Program-made: the position numbers and the translations under genes | Notes under the pieces: model-generated | What the model saw: only the letters and a program-made list of their open reading frames with translations | Databases searched by the model: none | Told to the model about the DNA's origin: nothing | Assembly: GCF_028693505.1 (NCBI RefSeq) | Contig: NZ_JAQUVF010000012.1 | Location: 1 to 64,000, forward strand | Direction: 5' to 3' | Source: Oscillibacter sp. | Lineage (GTDB): Bacteria; Bacillota; Clostridia; Oscillospirales; Oscillospiraceae | DNA length: 64,000 bases | In this document: positions 25,166 to 32,940 of the stretch, in pieces | How the letters are laid out: every line of letters starts with the position of its first letter | How positions within the stretch are numbered: position 1 is the first letter of the stretch

Positions 25166-26335
25166 TTACTCCTCGCTCTCTTTTTTCAGCAGGCCCCACT
25201 TTTTCTTGGGCTTTTTCTCGCTCTCCTGCTGCCAGTCCTCCAGCAGCACTTTCAAATTGCTGCGAAACAGCAGTCGGATGGCATAAAAGAGCGCATCGCG
25301 GGTGTCCTTTTCCATGTCCTTCATGGCCTTGACCATGGCGCCCGCCCCCTTAAAGCTTTCCGCCCGCAGGTCCGTCAGCGTCACGGCGCCGGAGGCGGAG
25401 AGCACCGCGAAAAGACCGTCCACAAACTTTTCCCGCTGGTCCAGCGGCATATTGCGGACCCACTCCTTCAGTGCCAGATCGTTCAGCCTGCCCTGCCGGG
25501 TGATGCTGCGCAGCCGCACAAAATGGTCGCCCAGCACCGCCCAGGAAAAGCCGTCGTGCTGCATCAGGCCCTGCTGACTGCTGTCCACCACCACATAATC
25601 CTCCTCATGCTCCAAAAGCATCCCCACCACGGAGGATTTCGGCACGATGGAGGTGATCCGCTCCGCCACTCTGCCGTGCTGGGGCAGATCCAGAATGTCG
25701 TCATGAAAGCCGGGGCCGTCGTTGGACCACACGGCGCAGATGCGCCGCTGGATGGCCGCCGGAGCGAACACCGCCGCCCACACAGCCAGATTTCCTCCCT
25801 TGGAATGGCCGCCCAGCCGCAGCTTCCTCCGTGGATACTGCTTTGCCACCGCCTGCGTGTACCGGACGGCATGCTTTTGCGACGGGACCTCCGGCACGCA
25901 GGACATGTTGAAATCCTCTTTCCAGCCGGCCAGCGTGTCGTCCGTTCCCCGGAAGGAGAGGTATACGAGGCCGTCCCCCGTCTCCACCGCCACCGCAGCA
26001 AACTGCTCCGCCCGCTGGGCATCCAGCCGGTCCACAAAGCAGTTCAGCCCCATGGCGCGAAACCGCTGGGAGATGGCCATTTTGCGCAGCATCTCCGGAA
26101 TGGCGGAGGGCACCAGCACGCCCATGTCGATCTTCTCCCCCGCCGGAAACCGGGCAAAATAGGCCTCTGCCGCCGCCCGCAGCTCCACGCTCCCGCCCTC
26201 TCCGGGACCGGGCACGATCCCCTTGAAATCCACAAAGGAGAGCTCCGCCAGAATGAGGTTATCCACCTCGTTGAAGGGCGCCTGCTCCAAGGTCAGGTCC
26301 CCCCGCCAGTCCAGATAATCCAAGAGATTTGCCAT
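25166..26335 (-). CDS. Mbeg1-like (DUF2974) alpha/beta-hydrolase protein
   Basis: The 389-residue cytosolic protein matches the DUF2974/Mbeg1-like family, which has a lipase-like fold. LVYLSFRGTDDTLAGWKEDF and the nucleophile elbow GGHSKGGNLAV (Ser in GHSKG) are present. The C-terminus is lysine-rich. AAGGAGG precedes the ATG at 26335. Its enzymatic substrate is unknown. It is transcribed alone, divergently from the SSB-like gene. Confidence 0.85.
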   Translation of the reverse strand: MANLLDYLDWRGDLTLEQAPFNEVDNLILAELSFVDFKGIVPGPGEGGSVELRAAAEAYFARFPAGEKIDMGVLVPSAIPEMLRKMAISQRFRAMGLNCFVDRLDAQRAEQFAAVAVETGDGLVYLSFRGTDDTLAGWKEDFNMSCVPEVPSQKHAVRYTQAVAKQYPRRKLRLGGHSKGGNLAVWAAVFAPAAIQRRICAVWSNDGPGFHDDILDLPQHGRVAERITSIVPKSSVVGMLLEHEEDYVVVDSSQQGLMQHDGFSWAVLGDHFVRLRSITRQGRLNDLALKEWVRNMPLDQREKFVDGLFAVLSASGAVTLTDLRAESFKGAGAMVKAMKDMEKDTRDALFYAIRLLFRSNLKVLLEDWQQESEKKPKKKWGLLKKESEE

Positions 26336-26388
26336 CGTCCATCCTCCTTGCCGCCCGGCAGTTCGCCGCAGCTTGCCTTGCAGTCCAT

Positions 26389-26417
26389 ATTATAAGATAC
26401 ATTTTCCCCACAGGCAA
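26389..26417 (-). promoter_or_regulatory. Promoter of the Mbeg1-like gene
   Basis: TTGCCT (26417-26412), 17-bp spacer, TATAAT (26394-26389) on the minus strand. Confidence 0.7.
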
Positions 26418-26477
26418 GAGGTCTATCCCCGGCAGACGTCTCATAAACTGGGACATCACAACCGAGAGGTGGACGAC

Positions 26478-27104
26478 ATGACAACTCAGACACGGAACGA
26501 AGTCCTTTTGGAAGGACTTGCCCTGGCGGCTCCGGAATGGTCCCATGAAAATCACGAGACGCAGTTTTACCGTTTCTTCCTGCAGGTGCCGCGGCTGTCG
26601 GGGCAGGCGGATGTTCTGCCCATTTTGCTGCCGCAAGCGCTGCTTTCCCCGGTGACGGCGGGCGCGCCTTTGCGGGTCGTCGGACAGCTGCGCTCTTTCA
26701 ACAACCGCAGCGGCGTGGGCAGCCGTCTGGTCCTCACGGTATACGCCCAGAGCATCGAGCCCTGCGCCGCCGGCGCGGGACTCAACCAAATCCAACTCTC
26801 CGGCGCGCTTTGCAAGCCGCCCGTTTTTCGACGCACGCCGCTGGGCCGCAGCATCTGCGATTTGATGCTGGCCTCTCCCCGGCGATACGGCAGGGCCGAT
26901 TATCTGCCCGTCATCGCGTGGGGACAGCTAGCCGTACAGGCCAGCCGACTGCAGGTGGGCGATTCGCTGACGCTGGAGGGCCGGGTGCAGAGCCGGACGT
27001 ACCGCAAGGTCACCGACGGCGGCGCGGAGGAGCGGGTGGCCTACGAGGTCTCCATGATGCACTTGCTGGAGACGGAGGTCCCGCCCTCATCCGACGCTAC
27101 ATAA
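26478..27104 (+). CDS. SSB-like protein with two OB-fold-like halves
   Basis: The 208-residue protein resembles single-stranded DNA-binding proteins of Clostridia. The second half (about 100-185) is the better match, with LSGALCKPPVFRRTPLGRSI, CDLMLASPR and YLPVIAWGQLA, followed by LEGRVQSRTY. The first half (about 10-95) has a similar strand pattern (FFLQVPRLSG, LRVVGQLRSFNN). It lacks the acidic C-terminal tip of canonical SSB, so it is probably an accessory protein. The start at 26478 follows GAGAGGTGG; upstream in-frame ATGs lack such a site. Confidence 0.75.
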   Translation: MTTQTRNEVLLEGLALAAPEWSHENHETQFYRFFLQVPRLSGQADVLPILLPQALLSPVTAGAPLRVVGQLRSFNNRSGVGSRLVLTVYAQSIEPCAAGAGLNQIQLSGALCKPPVFRRTPLGRSICDLMLASPRRYGRADYLPVIAWGQLAVQASRLQVGDSLTLEGRVQSRTYRKVTDGGAEERVAYEVSMMHLLETEVPPSSDAT

Positions 27105-27115
27105 AAAGCGCCCGA

Positions 27116-27154
27116 AAAACGCGGAGGTGCCCTTTGGGGCACTTCCGCGTTTTC
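27116..27154. terminator. Terminator between the SSB-like gene and the Nudix gene
   Basis: AAAACGCGGAGGTGCCC and its near complement (27136-27153) form a long stem ending in TTTT on the plus strand. The two genes converge here. Confidence 0.88.
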
Positions 27155-27693
27155 TCATTTGGTGGGAAATCCAAAGGTATCCCGCGTCTCAAAAAGATAC
27201 CGCAAAAAGCTCTTGGGATAGCGGATGAAGCTTCCCGCATCCACCAGGGTCAAAACCTCTTCCAGCGTGGCCCAGCGCACCTGCCGGACCTCTTCTTTCT
27301 GGAGCGTCAGCGCGGAAATGTCCAAATCCCGCACCACGAGAAAGAAATCGTCAAACCCGCCGGGAAACTGCACCGTCACCGACGCGCGCCGTCCGGTGAG
27401 GTCCAGCGCATAGCCCAGTTCCTCCCGGACCTCCCGCTCCGCGCCCTGACGACTGGTCTCTCCGGCGTCCACGCCGCCGCCCACGGACACGTCCCAGCAC
27501 CCGGGCCAAATCCGCTTTTTCTCGGCGCGCTGCTGGATCAGCAGCCGCCCGTCCTTCCCGAACACGCACACGTGGACCACCACGCGGTATTCCCCGCTCT
27601 GCCGTTTCCCGTAGCGCTCTGCCGTTTCCCGTAGCGCTCCGCCGTTTTGCCCAGCGGCACGCGGTTTTCATCGTATAGATCCACCAATTCCAT
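27155..27693 (-). pseudogene. Nudix hydrolase disrupted by a 20-bp tandem duplication
   Basis: The reading begins at the ATG at 27693 (MELVDLYDENRVPLGKTAER), behind GAGGAG, and continues to the Nudix box GGGVDAGETSRQGAEREVRE. Between them a 20-bp unit (27595-27614) is repeated (27615-27634), which shifts the frame. Deleting one copy restores a continuous 172-residue protein reading AERYGKRQSGEYRVVVHVCV. The family (YfcD/IPP isomerase-like Nudix) hydrolyses nucleoside diphosphates linked to other groups. A shorter product from 27583 is open but lacks the N-terminal strand and a ribosome binding site. The duplication may be reversible by slippage. Confidence 0.88.
27595..27639. repeat. 20-bp tandem duplication inside the Nudix gene
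   Basis: The unit CGCTCTGCCGTTTCCCGTAG occurs twice in a row with five further matching bases. Twenty is not a multiple of three, hence the frameshift. Confidence 0.95.
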
Positions 27694-27705
27694 CCGTTCC
27701 GCTCC

Positions 27706-27879
27706 TCACTGCCGCCGCGCGGTCTCATAGTCGCCGCCCCGGCGGTAAAAGGGGCACGCATCGTTGCCCCCGCGCAAAAAGCGCTCCATTTCATCCTCAT
27801 CCAAATCCATCGTACAAAAGCAGACGTCCGTTTCCGCATCATAATCGTAATGGACGCACTCCTCACAGTTGGCCGCCAT
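27706..27879 (-). CDS. Small four-cysteine protein (DUF6472-like)
   Basis: The 57-residue protein is MAANCEECVHYDYD followed by a second cysteine group (DVCFCTMDLDEDEM) and GNDACPFYR. The spaced cysteines suggest metal binding. Its sequence resembles the DUF6472 family of Clostridia, from memory. AGGTGA lies before the ATG at 27879. It is 12 bp upstream of the Nudix gene and so shares its transcript. Confidence 0.75.
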   Translation of the reverse strand: MAANCEECVHYDYDAETDVCFCTMDLDEDEMERFLRGGNDACPFYRRGGDYETARRQ

Positions 27880-27899
27880 GAAATCACCTCTTGCATCGT

Positions 27900-27928
27900 A
27901 GTATAGCACATCCGGCTTTCCGTTCCAA
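27900..27928 (-). promoter_or_regulatory. Promoter of the DUF6472-Nudix unit
   Basis: TTGGAA (27928-27923), 17-bp spacer, TATACT (27905-27900) on the minus strand. Confidence 0.72.
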
Positions 27929-28012
27929 GTCTCTTCTTGTGCCGCAGCTATGTGGGCAGGGGCCGCATTTTTATAAAAATATCCCCATTTTTGCGTTTTC
28001 CCGGCAAATTCC

Positions 28013-28041
28013 TTGACAGAAAGAGTGGGGACTCGTAAAAT
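28013..28041 (+). promoter_or_regulatory. Promoter of lysA
   Basis: TTGACA (28013-28018), 17-bp spacer, TAAAAT (28036-28041). No lysine riboswitch is visible in the 50-nt leader. Confidence 0.78.
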
Positions 28042-28093
28042 AAAACCCAATCCCGGGCTTTCCGCCCGGCCCACACGGAAGGATGGAAAGCCT

Positions 28094-29350
28094 ATGAAAA
28101 CGCCCTTTGTCACCGCGCAGCAGCTGGAGGCCATTGCCGCCGACTACCCGACCCCGTTCCACATTTATGATGAAAAAGGTATCCGGGAAAATGCCCGCCG
28201 CCTGAAGGCCGCCTTTTCCTGGAATCCCGGTTACCGGGAATATTTTGCCGTGAAGGCCACGCCCACTCCCGCCATTTTAAAGCTGCTGGCGGAGGAGGGC
28301 TGCGGCTGCGACTGCTCCTCCGAGGCGGAACTGCTGATGGCGGAAAAATGCGGCGTCACCGGCGAGCACATCATGTTCTCCTCCAACAACACCCCCGCCT
28401 CCGAGTTCCAGACAGCAAGCCGTCTGGGCGCCGTCATCAATCTGGATGATTTGACGCTGGTGGACTTTCTGGAGGAATCCATTGGTAAAATCCCCGAAAA
28501 AATCTGCTGCCGCTTTAATCCCGGCGGCACCTTCACCCTGGGCGAGACCCGGGAGGGCTTTCAGGTGATGGACAACCCCGGAGACGCCAAATACGGCATG
28601 ACCCGTCCCCAGATCGCAGAGGCCTTTACCCGCCTCCACGCCATGGGCGCCAAGGAATTCGGCATTCACGCCTTTCTTGCCTCCAACACCCTCTCCAACG
28701 CCTACTATCCCGCCCTTGCCCGCATTCTCTTTCAGCTGGCGGTGGAATTGAAGCGGGAAACCGGCGTCCACATCACCTTCATCAACCTCTCCGGCGGCAT
28801 CGGCATCCCCTACCATCCGGACCAGCCCGCCAACGACATTGCCGTCATCGGCGACGGCGTCCGGCAGGCCTATGAGGAAATTTTAGTTCCCGCGGGCATG
28901 GGCGATGTGGCGCTCTACACGGAGCTGGGCCGCTTCATGCTGGGGCCTTACGGTCATCTGGTCACCCGGGCCACCCATGAAAAGCACATCTATAAAGAGT
29001 ATATCGGCGTGGACGCCTGCGCCTGCAATCTGATGCGTCCCGCCATGTACGGGTCCTACCACCACATCACGGTCATGGGCAAGGAATCTGCGCCCTGCGA
29101 CCATAAATACGACGTGGCGGGCGGCCTTTGCGAAAACAACGACAAATTTGCCGTGGACCGGATGCTGCCCCGCATTGACAAGGGCGATCTGCTGGTGATC
29201 CACGACACCGGCGCCCACGGCTTTTCCATGGGGTACAACTACAACGGCAAGCTTCGCTCCGCCGAGCTGCTGCTCCGAGAGGACGGCAGCGTGGAGCTGA
29301 TCCGCCGGGCGGAGACACTGGAGGATTATTTCGCGACCCTCGTGTGGTAA
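28094..29350 (+). CDS. lysA: Diaminopimelate decarboxylase
   Basis: The 418-residue fold-III PLP enzyme carries Lys54 in YFAVKATPTP as the likely Schiff-base lysine. It also has a SGGIG segment (INLSGGIGIPY) and a C-terminal ALR-like domain. Decarboxylation of meso-diaminopimelate gives lysine, the last step of the pathway. The ATG at 28094 is preceded by GGAAGGATGG; longer in-frame starts lack a ribosome binding site. It is transcribed alone. Related fold-III decarboxylases (ornithine, carboxynorspermidine) are less likely, but substrate specificity is not proven by eye. Confidence 0.88.
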   Translation: MKTPFVTAQQLEAIAADYPTPFHIYDEKGIRENARRLKAAFSWNPGYREYFAVKATPTPAILKLLAEEGCGCDCSSEAELLMAEKCGVTGEHIMFSSNNTPASEFQTASRLGAVINLDDLTLVDFLEESIGKIPEKICCRFNPGGTFTLGETREGFQVMDNPGDAKYGMTRPQIAEAFTRLHAMGAKEFGIHAFLASNTLSNAYYPALARILFQLAVELKRETGVHITFINLSGGIGIPYHPDQPANDIAVIGDGVRQAYEEILVPAGMGDVALYTELGRFMLGPYGHLVTRATHEKHIYKEYIGVDACACNLMRPAMYGSYHHITVMGKESAPCDHKYDVAGGLCENNDKFAVDRMLPRIDKGDLLVIHDTGAHGFSMGYNYNGKLRSAELLLREDGSVELIRRAETLEDYFATLVW

Positions 29351-29363
29351 TGTTTCCGAAAAC

Positions 29364-29397
29364 GCAAAACGCCGCGGCTTTCGCCGCGGCGTTTTGC
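29364..29397. terminator. Terminator between lysA and the VOC gene
   Basis: A perfect 14-bp stem GCAAAACGCCGCGG with its complement, with A-rich and T-rich ends that suit both convergent genes. Confidence 0.85.
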
Positions 29398-29453
29398 TTG
29401 TGTCAGACCGGTTCCCTGCGGAGCTTTTCCCGCCCGCCGGTCCCCGCGCTTTC

Positions 29454-29819
29454 TTACCGGGTGGGGACAATTTCGATCCAGTATCCGTCCGGGTCCTGAA
29501 TGAAATAAATGCCCATCTCGTGATTTTCAAAGCAGATGCAGCCCATCTCCTCGTGCCGCCGGTGGGCGGCTTCATAGTCGTCCGCCTGCAGGGCCAGATG
29601 GAACTCGCACTCCCCAAGATCGTACTTTCCGGGATGGTCCCGCAGCCATGTCAGCTCCAGAGAAAAGTCCGTCTTTCCGTCTCCCAGATACACAAGGAGG
29701 AATCGGCCGTCCTCCGATTCCTTCCGGCGCACCGGTTTTAAATCCAGCGCGTCCTTATAAAATTGCAGGGACCTGTCCATGTCCGAAACGTTGAAATTAA
29801 AATGGTTAAATGTCAGCAT
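29454..29819 (-). CDS. VOC-family (glyoxalase I-like) protein
   Basis: This 121-residue protein shows the paired beta-alpha-beta-beta-beta pattern of the vicinal oxygen chelate fold. MLTFNHFNFNVSDMDRSLQF at the start supplies one metal-binding His, CEFHLALQADD a second, and GYWIEIVP a Glu. It could be lactoylglutathione lyase or another VOC enzyme. The start at 29819 follows AGGTGAAGG; the longer frame upstream has no VOC features. Confidence 0.82.
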   Translation of the reverse strand: MLTFNHFNFNVSDMDRSLQFYKDALDLKPVRRKESEDGRFLLVYLGDGKTDFSLELTWLRDHPGKYDLGECEFHLALQADDYEAAHRRHEEMGCICFENHEMGIYFIQDPDGYWIEIVPTR

Positions 29820-29953
29820 ATCCTTCACCTCACCGGCAGTATACCACGAAGCGCGCAGAGTTCGCAAGAACCGCTCTTTACGGCGCGAAGTCCGTTTGCA
29901 AACATTTACAATTCGGGAGAAAAAGTCTGTGCATTTTTCCGTCGTTTTTCCGT

Positions 29954-30006
29954 TTGACGGCGCGTTTTCTCTGTGGTACACTGTTTGCAGTTAGAAGAAG
30001 CTAACT
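29954..30006 (+). promoter_or_regulatory. feo promoter with an 18-bp palindrome
   Basis: TTGACG (29954-29959), 17-bp spacer, TACACT (29977-29982) with TG one base upstream. AGTTAG-N6-CTAACT (29989-30006) covers the start site. The TTAG...CTAA symmetry recalls DtxR/IdeR-type iron repressor sites, but assignment to a regulator is inference. Confidence 0.72.
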
Positions 30007-30025
30007 TTTGGGGAGGAAATGAGCG

Positions 30026-30256
30026 ATGACATTAGACACGCTGCCCTTGGGGCAGGATGCCGTGATTACCGCAGTGGGCGGAGAGGGCGCGCTGCGCTGC
30101 CGCCTGCTGGATATGGGACTGATTCCCAAGACCGCCGTGCGGGTGGAAAAGACCGCGCCGCTGGGGGACCCGATTGAGCTGCGGGTGCGGGGGTATGCCC
30201 TCACGCTGCGCAAATCGGACGCCCGCAATATCGAGGTGGAGGTGCGCGGCGTATGA
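30026..30256 (+). CDS. feoA: Ferrous iron transport protein A
   Basis: The 76-residue SH3-like protein supports FeoB. LGQDAVITAVGG, RLLDMGLIPKTAVRV and RGYALTLRKSDARNIEV match FeoA. GGGGAGGAAATGAGCG precedes the ATG. It overlaps feoB by 4 bp. Confidence 0.93.
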   Translation: MTLDTLPLGQDAVITAVGGEGALRCRLLDMGLIPKTAVRVEKTAPLGDPIELRVRGYALTLRKSDARNIEVEVRGV

Positions 30257-32259
30257 TTTTTGCACTGGCGGGCAACCAAAACTGCGGCAAGACCACCCTT
30301 TTCAATCAGCTCACCGGCTCCAACCAGCATGTGGGCAACTTTCCCGGCGTGACGGTGGATCAAAAGTCCGGCGTCATTCGGGGGCAGAAGGACTGCACGG
30401 TGGTGGACCTGCCGGGCATCTACTCCATCCGGCCCTACACGCCGGAGGAGATCGTCACCCGGGACTTTATCCTGCACGAAAAGCCGGACGGCATCATCAA
30501 CATCGTGGACGCCACCAACATTGAGCGCAACCTGTATCTCACGCTCCAGCTGATGGAGATGCGCATTCCCATGGTGCTGGCCCTGAACATGATGGATGAG
30601 GTCAGCGCCAACGGCGGCACCGTCGACGTGCAGGGCATGTCCCGCGCCCTGGGCATTCCTGTGGTGCCCATTTCCGCGGTCAAAAACGAGGGTGTGGAGG
30701 AGCTGGTCCGCACCGCCGTCGCCACCGCCCGAGGCCGGACCTATCCCACGGTGTACGATTTCTGCACCCCCGGTCCCGTCCACCGCTGCATCCACGCCGT
30801 GGTCCACCAGATCGAGGACCATGCGGAGTCCGCCGGGATTCCGGTCCGCTTTGCCGCCACGAAGCTCATCGAAAACGACCCGGATATCCGCCAGCGGCTG
30901 GTTCTGGACCAGAACGAGCTGGAGCTTTTGGAGCACAGCGTGCAGGAGATGGAGACGGAGGCGGGCATGGACCGCAACGCCGCGCTGGCGGACATGCGCT
31001 ACCATTTTATCGAGGGCGTCTGCCACGACACCGTGGTGAAGTGCCGGGAATCCCGGGAGCACAAGCGCAGCGAGGCCATCGACCGGATCGTGACAGGCAA
31101 ATATCTGGCCCTGCCCATCTTCTTTGGCATCATGCTGGCCATTTTCTATCTCACCTTCAATGTCATCGGCTCGTTTTTCTCCAATTTGCTGGCCGCCGGC
31201 ATCGACGCGCTCACCGCCGCAGTGGACGCGGGGCTTACGGCTTACGGGCTCAACCCGGTGGTCCACAGTCTGGTGATCGACGGGGTGTTTGCGGGGGTGG
31301 GCAGCGTTTTGAGCTTTCTGCCCATCATCGTGGTGCTGTTTTTCTTCCTCTCCATTCTGGAGGATACCGGCTACATGGCCCGGGTGGCCTTTGTCATGGA
31401 CCAGCTGCTGCGCAAGATCGGCCTTTCCGGCCGCAGCATCGTGCCCATGCTGGTGGGCTTTGGGTGCTCCGTCCCCGCCATCATGTCCACCCGGACGCTT
31501 GCCTCGGAGCGGGACCGGCGCATGACCATTCTATTGACGCCCTTTATGAGCTGCTCCGCCAAAATTCCCATTTACGCGGTGTTTTCCGCCGCCTTCTTCC
31601 CAAAATACGCGGGCCTTGTGATGCTTTCGCTGTACCTTCTGGGGATTCTGGTGGGCATTGTGGCGGCCAAGATTCTGGGCGCCACCGCTTTTCGCGGCAA
31701 CCCCGTCCCCTTTGTCATGGAGCTGCCGAACTATCGCTTTCCCTCCGCCAAGAGCGTTTGGCAGCTGTGCTGGGATAAGGCAAAGGATTTCCTGACCCGG
31801 GCGTTCACCATCATCTTTGTGGCCACCATCATGGTGTGGTTCCTGCAAACCTTCGACGCACGGCTCAATCTGGTGCAGGAGGGGGCCGACAGCCTGCTTG
31901 CCTCCGTGGGCGCGGTTTTGGCGCCGCTGTTTGTCCCGCTGGGCTTTGGCGACTGGCGCATTTCCACCGCCCTCATCACCGGCTTTATCGCCAAGGAATC
32001 CGTCATTTCCACGTTGGGCATTCTCACCGGCGCCGGGGCTGAGGTGACGGCGGCGGCGCTGGGCACGCTGTTTTCTCCCGTGACGGCACTGAGCTTTTTG
32101 GTATTTACCCTCTTGTACACGCCCTGCGTTGCCGCCATCTCCGCAGTCAAGCGGGAGCTTGGCTCCGCTTGGAAAGCCGCCGGCGTGGCCGCCGGTCAAT
32201 GCGCGGTGGCCTGGGTCGTGGCCTTTGCGGTGTATCGGGCGGCTTTGCTGATCTTTTAA
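30253..32259 (+). CDS. feoB: Ferrous iron transporter B
   Basis: A 668-residue membrane GTPase importing Fe2+. The N-terminal G domain has the P-loop GNQNCGKTT (residues 7-15), DLPGIYS and NMMD, followed by a helical guanine-dissociation-inhibitor region. The membrane part includes the two Gate motifs with GFGCSVPAIMSTRTL and FMSCSAKIPIY, each with a conserved cysteine. The ATG overlaps the feoA stop (ATGA). Confidence 0.96.
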   Translation: MIFALAGNQNCGKTTLFNQLTGSNQHVGNFPGVTVDQKSGVIRGQKDCTVVDLPGIYSIRPYTPEEIVTRDFILHEKPDGIINIVDATNIERNLYLTLQLMEMRIPMVLALNMMDEVSANGGTVDVQGMSRALGIPVVPISAVKNEGVEELVRTAVATARGRTYPTVYDFCTPGPVHRCIHAVVHQIEDHAESAGIPVRFAATKLIENDPDIRQRLVLDQNELELLEHSVQEMETEAGMDRNAALADMRYHFIEGVCHDTVVKCRESREHKRSEAIDRIVTGKYLALPIFFGIMLAIFYLTFNVIGSFFSNLLAAGIDALTAAVDAGLTAYGLNPVVHSLVIDGVFAGVGSVLSFLPIIVVLFFFLSILEDTGYMARVAFVMDQLLRKIGLSGRSIVPMLVGFGCSVPAIMSTRTLASERDRRMTILLTPFMSCSAKIPIYAVFSAAFFPKYAGLVMLSLYLLGILVGIVAAKILGATAFRGNPVPFVMELPNYRFPSAKSVWQLCWDKAKDFLTRAFTIIFVATIMVWFLQTFDARLNLVQEGADSLLASVGAVLAPLFVPLGFGDWRISTALITGFIAKESVISTLGILTGAGAEVTAAALGTLFSPVTALSFLVFTLLYTPCVAAISAVKRELGSAWKAAGVAAGQCAVAWVVAFAVYRAALLIF

Positions 32260-32273
32260 AAGGAGGTGCCGCC

Positions 32274-32405
32274 ATGTTGGAATTTTTGATTGTGGCCGGT
32301 CTTGGCGTCTGGCTCATTTGGGCGCTGCGGGCCTGCCGCCATTCCGGCGGCGGGTGCGGCGGCAGCTGTGACGGCTGCTGTAAAAGCTGCCAAAACCGTC
32401 GCTGA
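32274..32405 (+). CDS. FeoB-associated Cys-rich membrane protein
   Basis: The 43-residue peptide has one transmembrane helix (MLEFLIVAGLGVWLIWAL) and a short cysteine-rich tail (HSGGGCGGSCDGCCKSC). Small proteins of this type commonly follow feoB in Clostridia and are thought to help the transporter. AAAGGAGGTG precedes the ATG, 14 bp after feoB. Confidence 0.88.
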   Translation: MLEFLIVAGLGVWLIWALRACRHSGGGCGGSCDGCCKSCQNRR

Positions 32406-32494
32406 CGTCCTCCTTTTGGGGAAATTTGTGGAATGTTTATAACTATCGTTCACAAACGGCCCGAATTCTGTGAAACTTCCTGTCAAAACGGCAA

Positions 32495-32523
32495 TTGACT
32501 TTGCCGCTTTGACCCGCTAAAAT
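32495..32523 (+). promoter_or_regulatory. Promoter of the small hydrophobic protein gene
   Basis: TTGACT (32495-32500), 17-bp spacer, TAAAAT (32518-32523). Confidence 0.75.
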
Positions 32524-32576
32524 AAAACCAACTTACGTGAAAGATGTCGCGAGACATTTGGAAAGGAGCCGGCCCT

Positions 32577-32852
32577 ATGACTTACGCTAAGATGTTCGCC
32601 ATGTCTATGATGTCTTGCCATGCGTCCGCCGGTTCCGCAGACGCTGGTTCTTGCTGCGCGCAGAGTGCTTCTATGCACGCTGCTTCTCATGCCATCATTA
32701 TGATTCTGGACGCCATTATTATGGCGTCCATTATTATTATTGCGCTGGTAAACCTGGCTGTACTGCGCCTGTGCCTGGTACTGCTGGTACTGCTGGCAGG
32801 TCTGCTGGTTTGCGGCACGATGGAAACGCCCAAGATGCGAAAGCACGCATAA
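32577..32852 (+). CDS. Small Met/Ala/Cys-rich hydrophobic protein of unknown function
   Basis: The 91-residue protein has a polar start rich in Met, Ser, Cys and His (MSMMSCHASAGSADAGSCCA), then two closely spaced hydrophobic helices (about 37-57 and 58-80) and a basic tail. I do not recognise it. It has its own promoter, GGAAAGGAGCC before the ATG, and its own terminator, so it is likely to be a real gene. Location after the feo operon and the Cys/His/Met-rich start would suit metal handling, but this is only a guess. Confidence 0.65.
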   Translation: MTYAKMFAMSMMSCHASAGSADAGSCCAQSASMHAASHAIIMILDAIIMASIIIIALVNLAVLRLCLVLLVLLAGLLVCGTMETPKMRKHA

Positions 32853-32867
32853 CTGTTTGATACAGTA

Positions 32868-32902
32868 AAGCGGCTCCGCTTCCGTGGCGGGGCCGCTTTT
32901 TT
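32868..32902 (+). terminator. Terminator after the small hydrophobic protein
   Basis: AAGCGGCtCCGC pairs with GCGGgGCCGCTT around a short loop, followed by TTTT. Confidence 0.88.
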
Positions 32903-32903
32903 G

Positions 32904-32909
32904 TATAAT
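32904..32909 (+). promoter_or_regulatory. Possible -10 box of the liv operon
   Basis: TATAAT lies 31 bp before the livJ-type start, directly behind the preceding terminator. The -35 region would fall in the terminator stem and is not consensus. Confidence 0.4.
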
Positions 32910-32940
32910 ATTCCACAATCTATTGCAAAAGGAGAGACAC

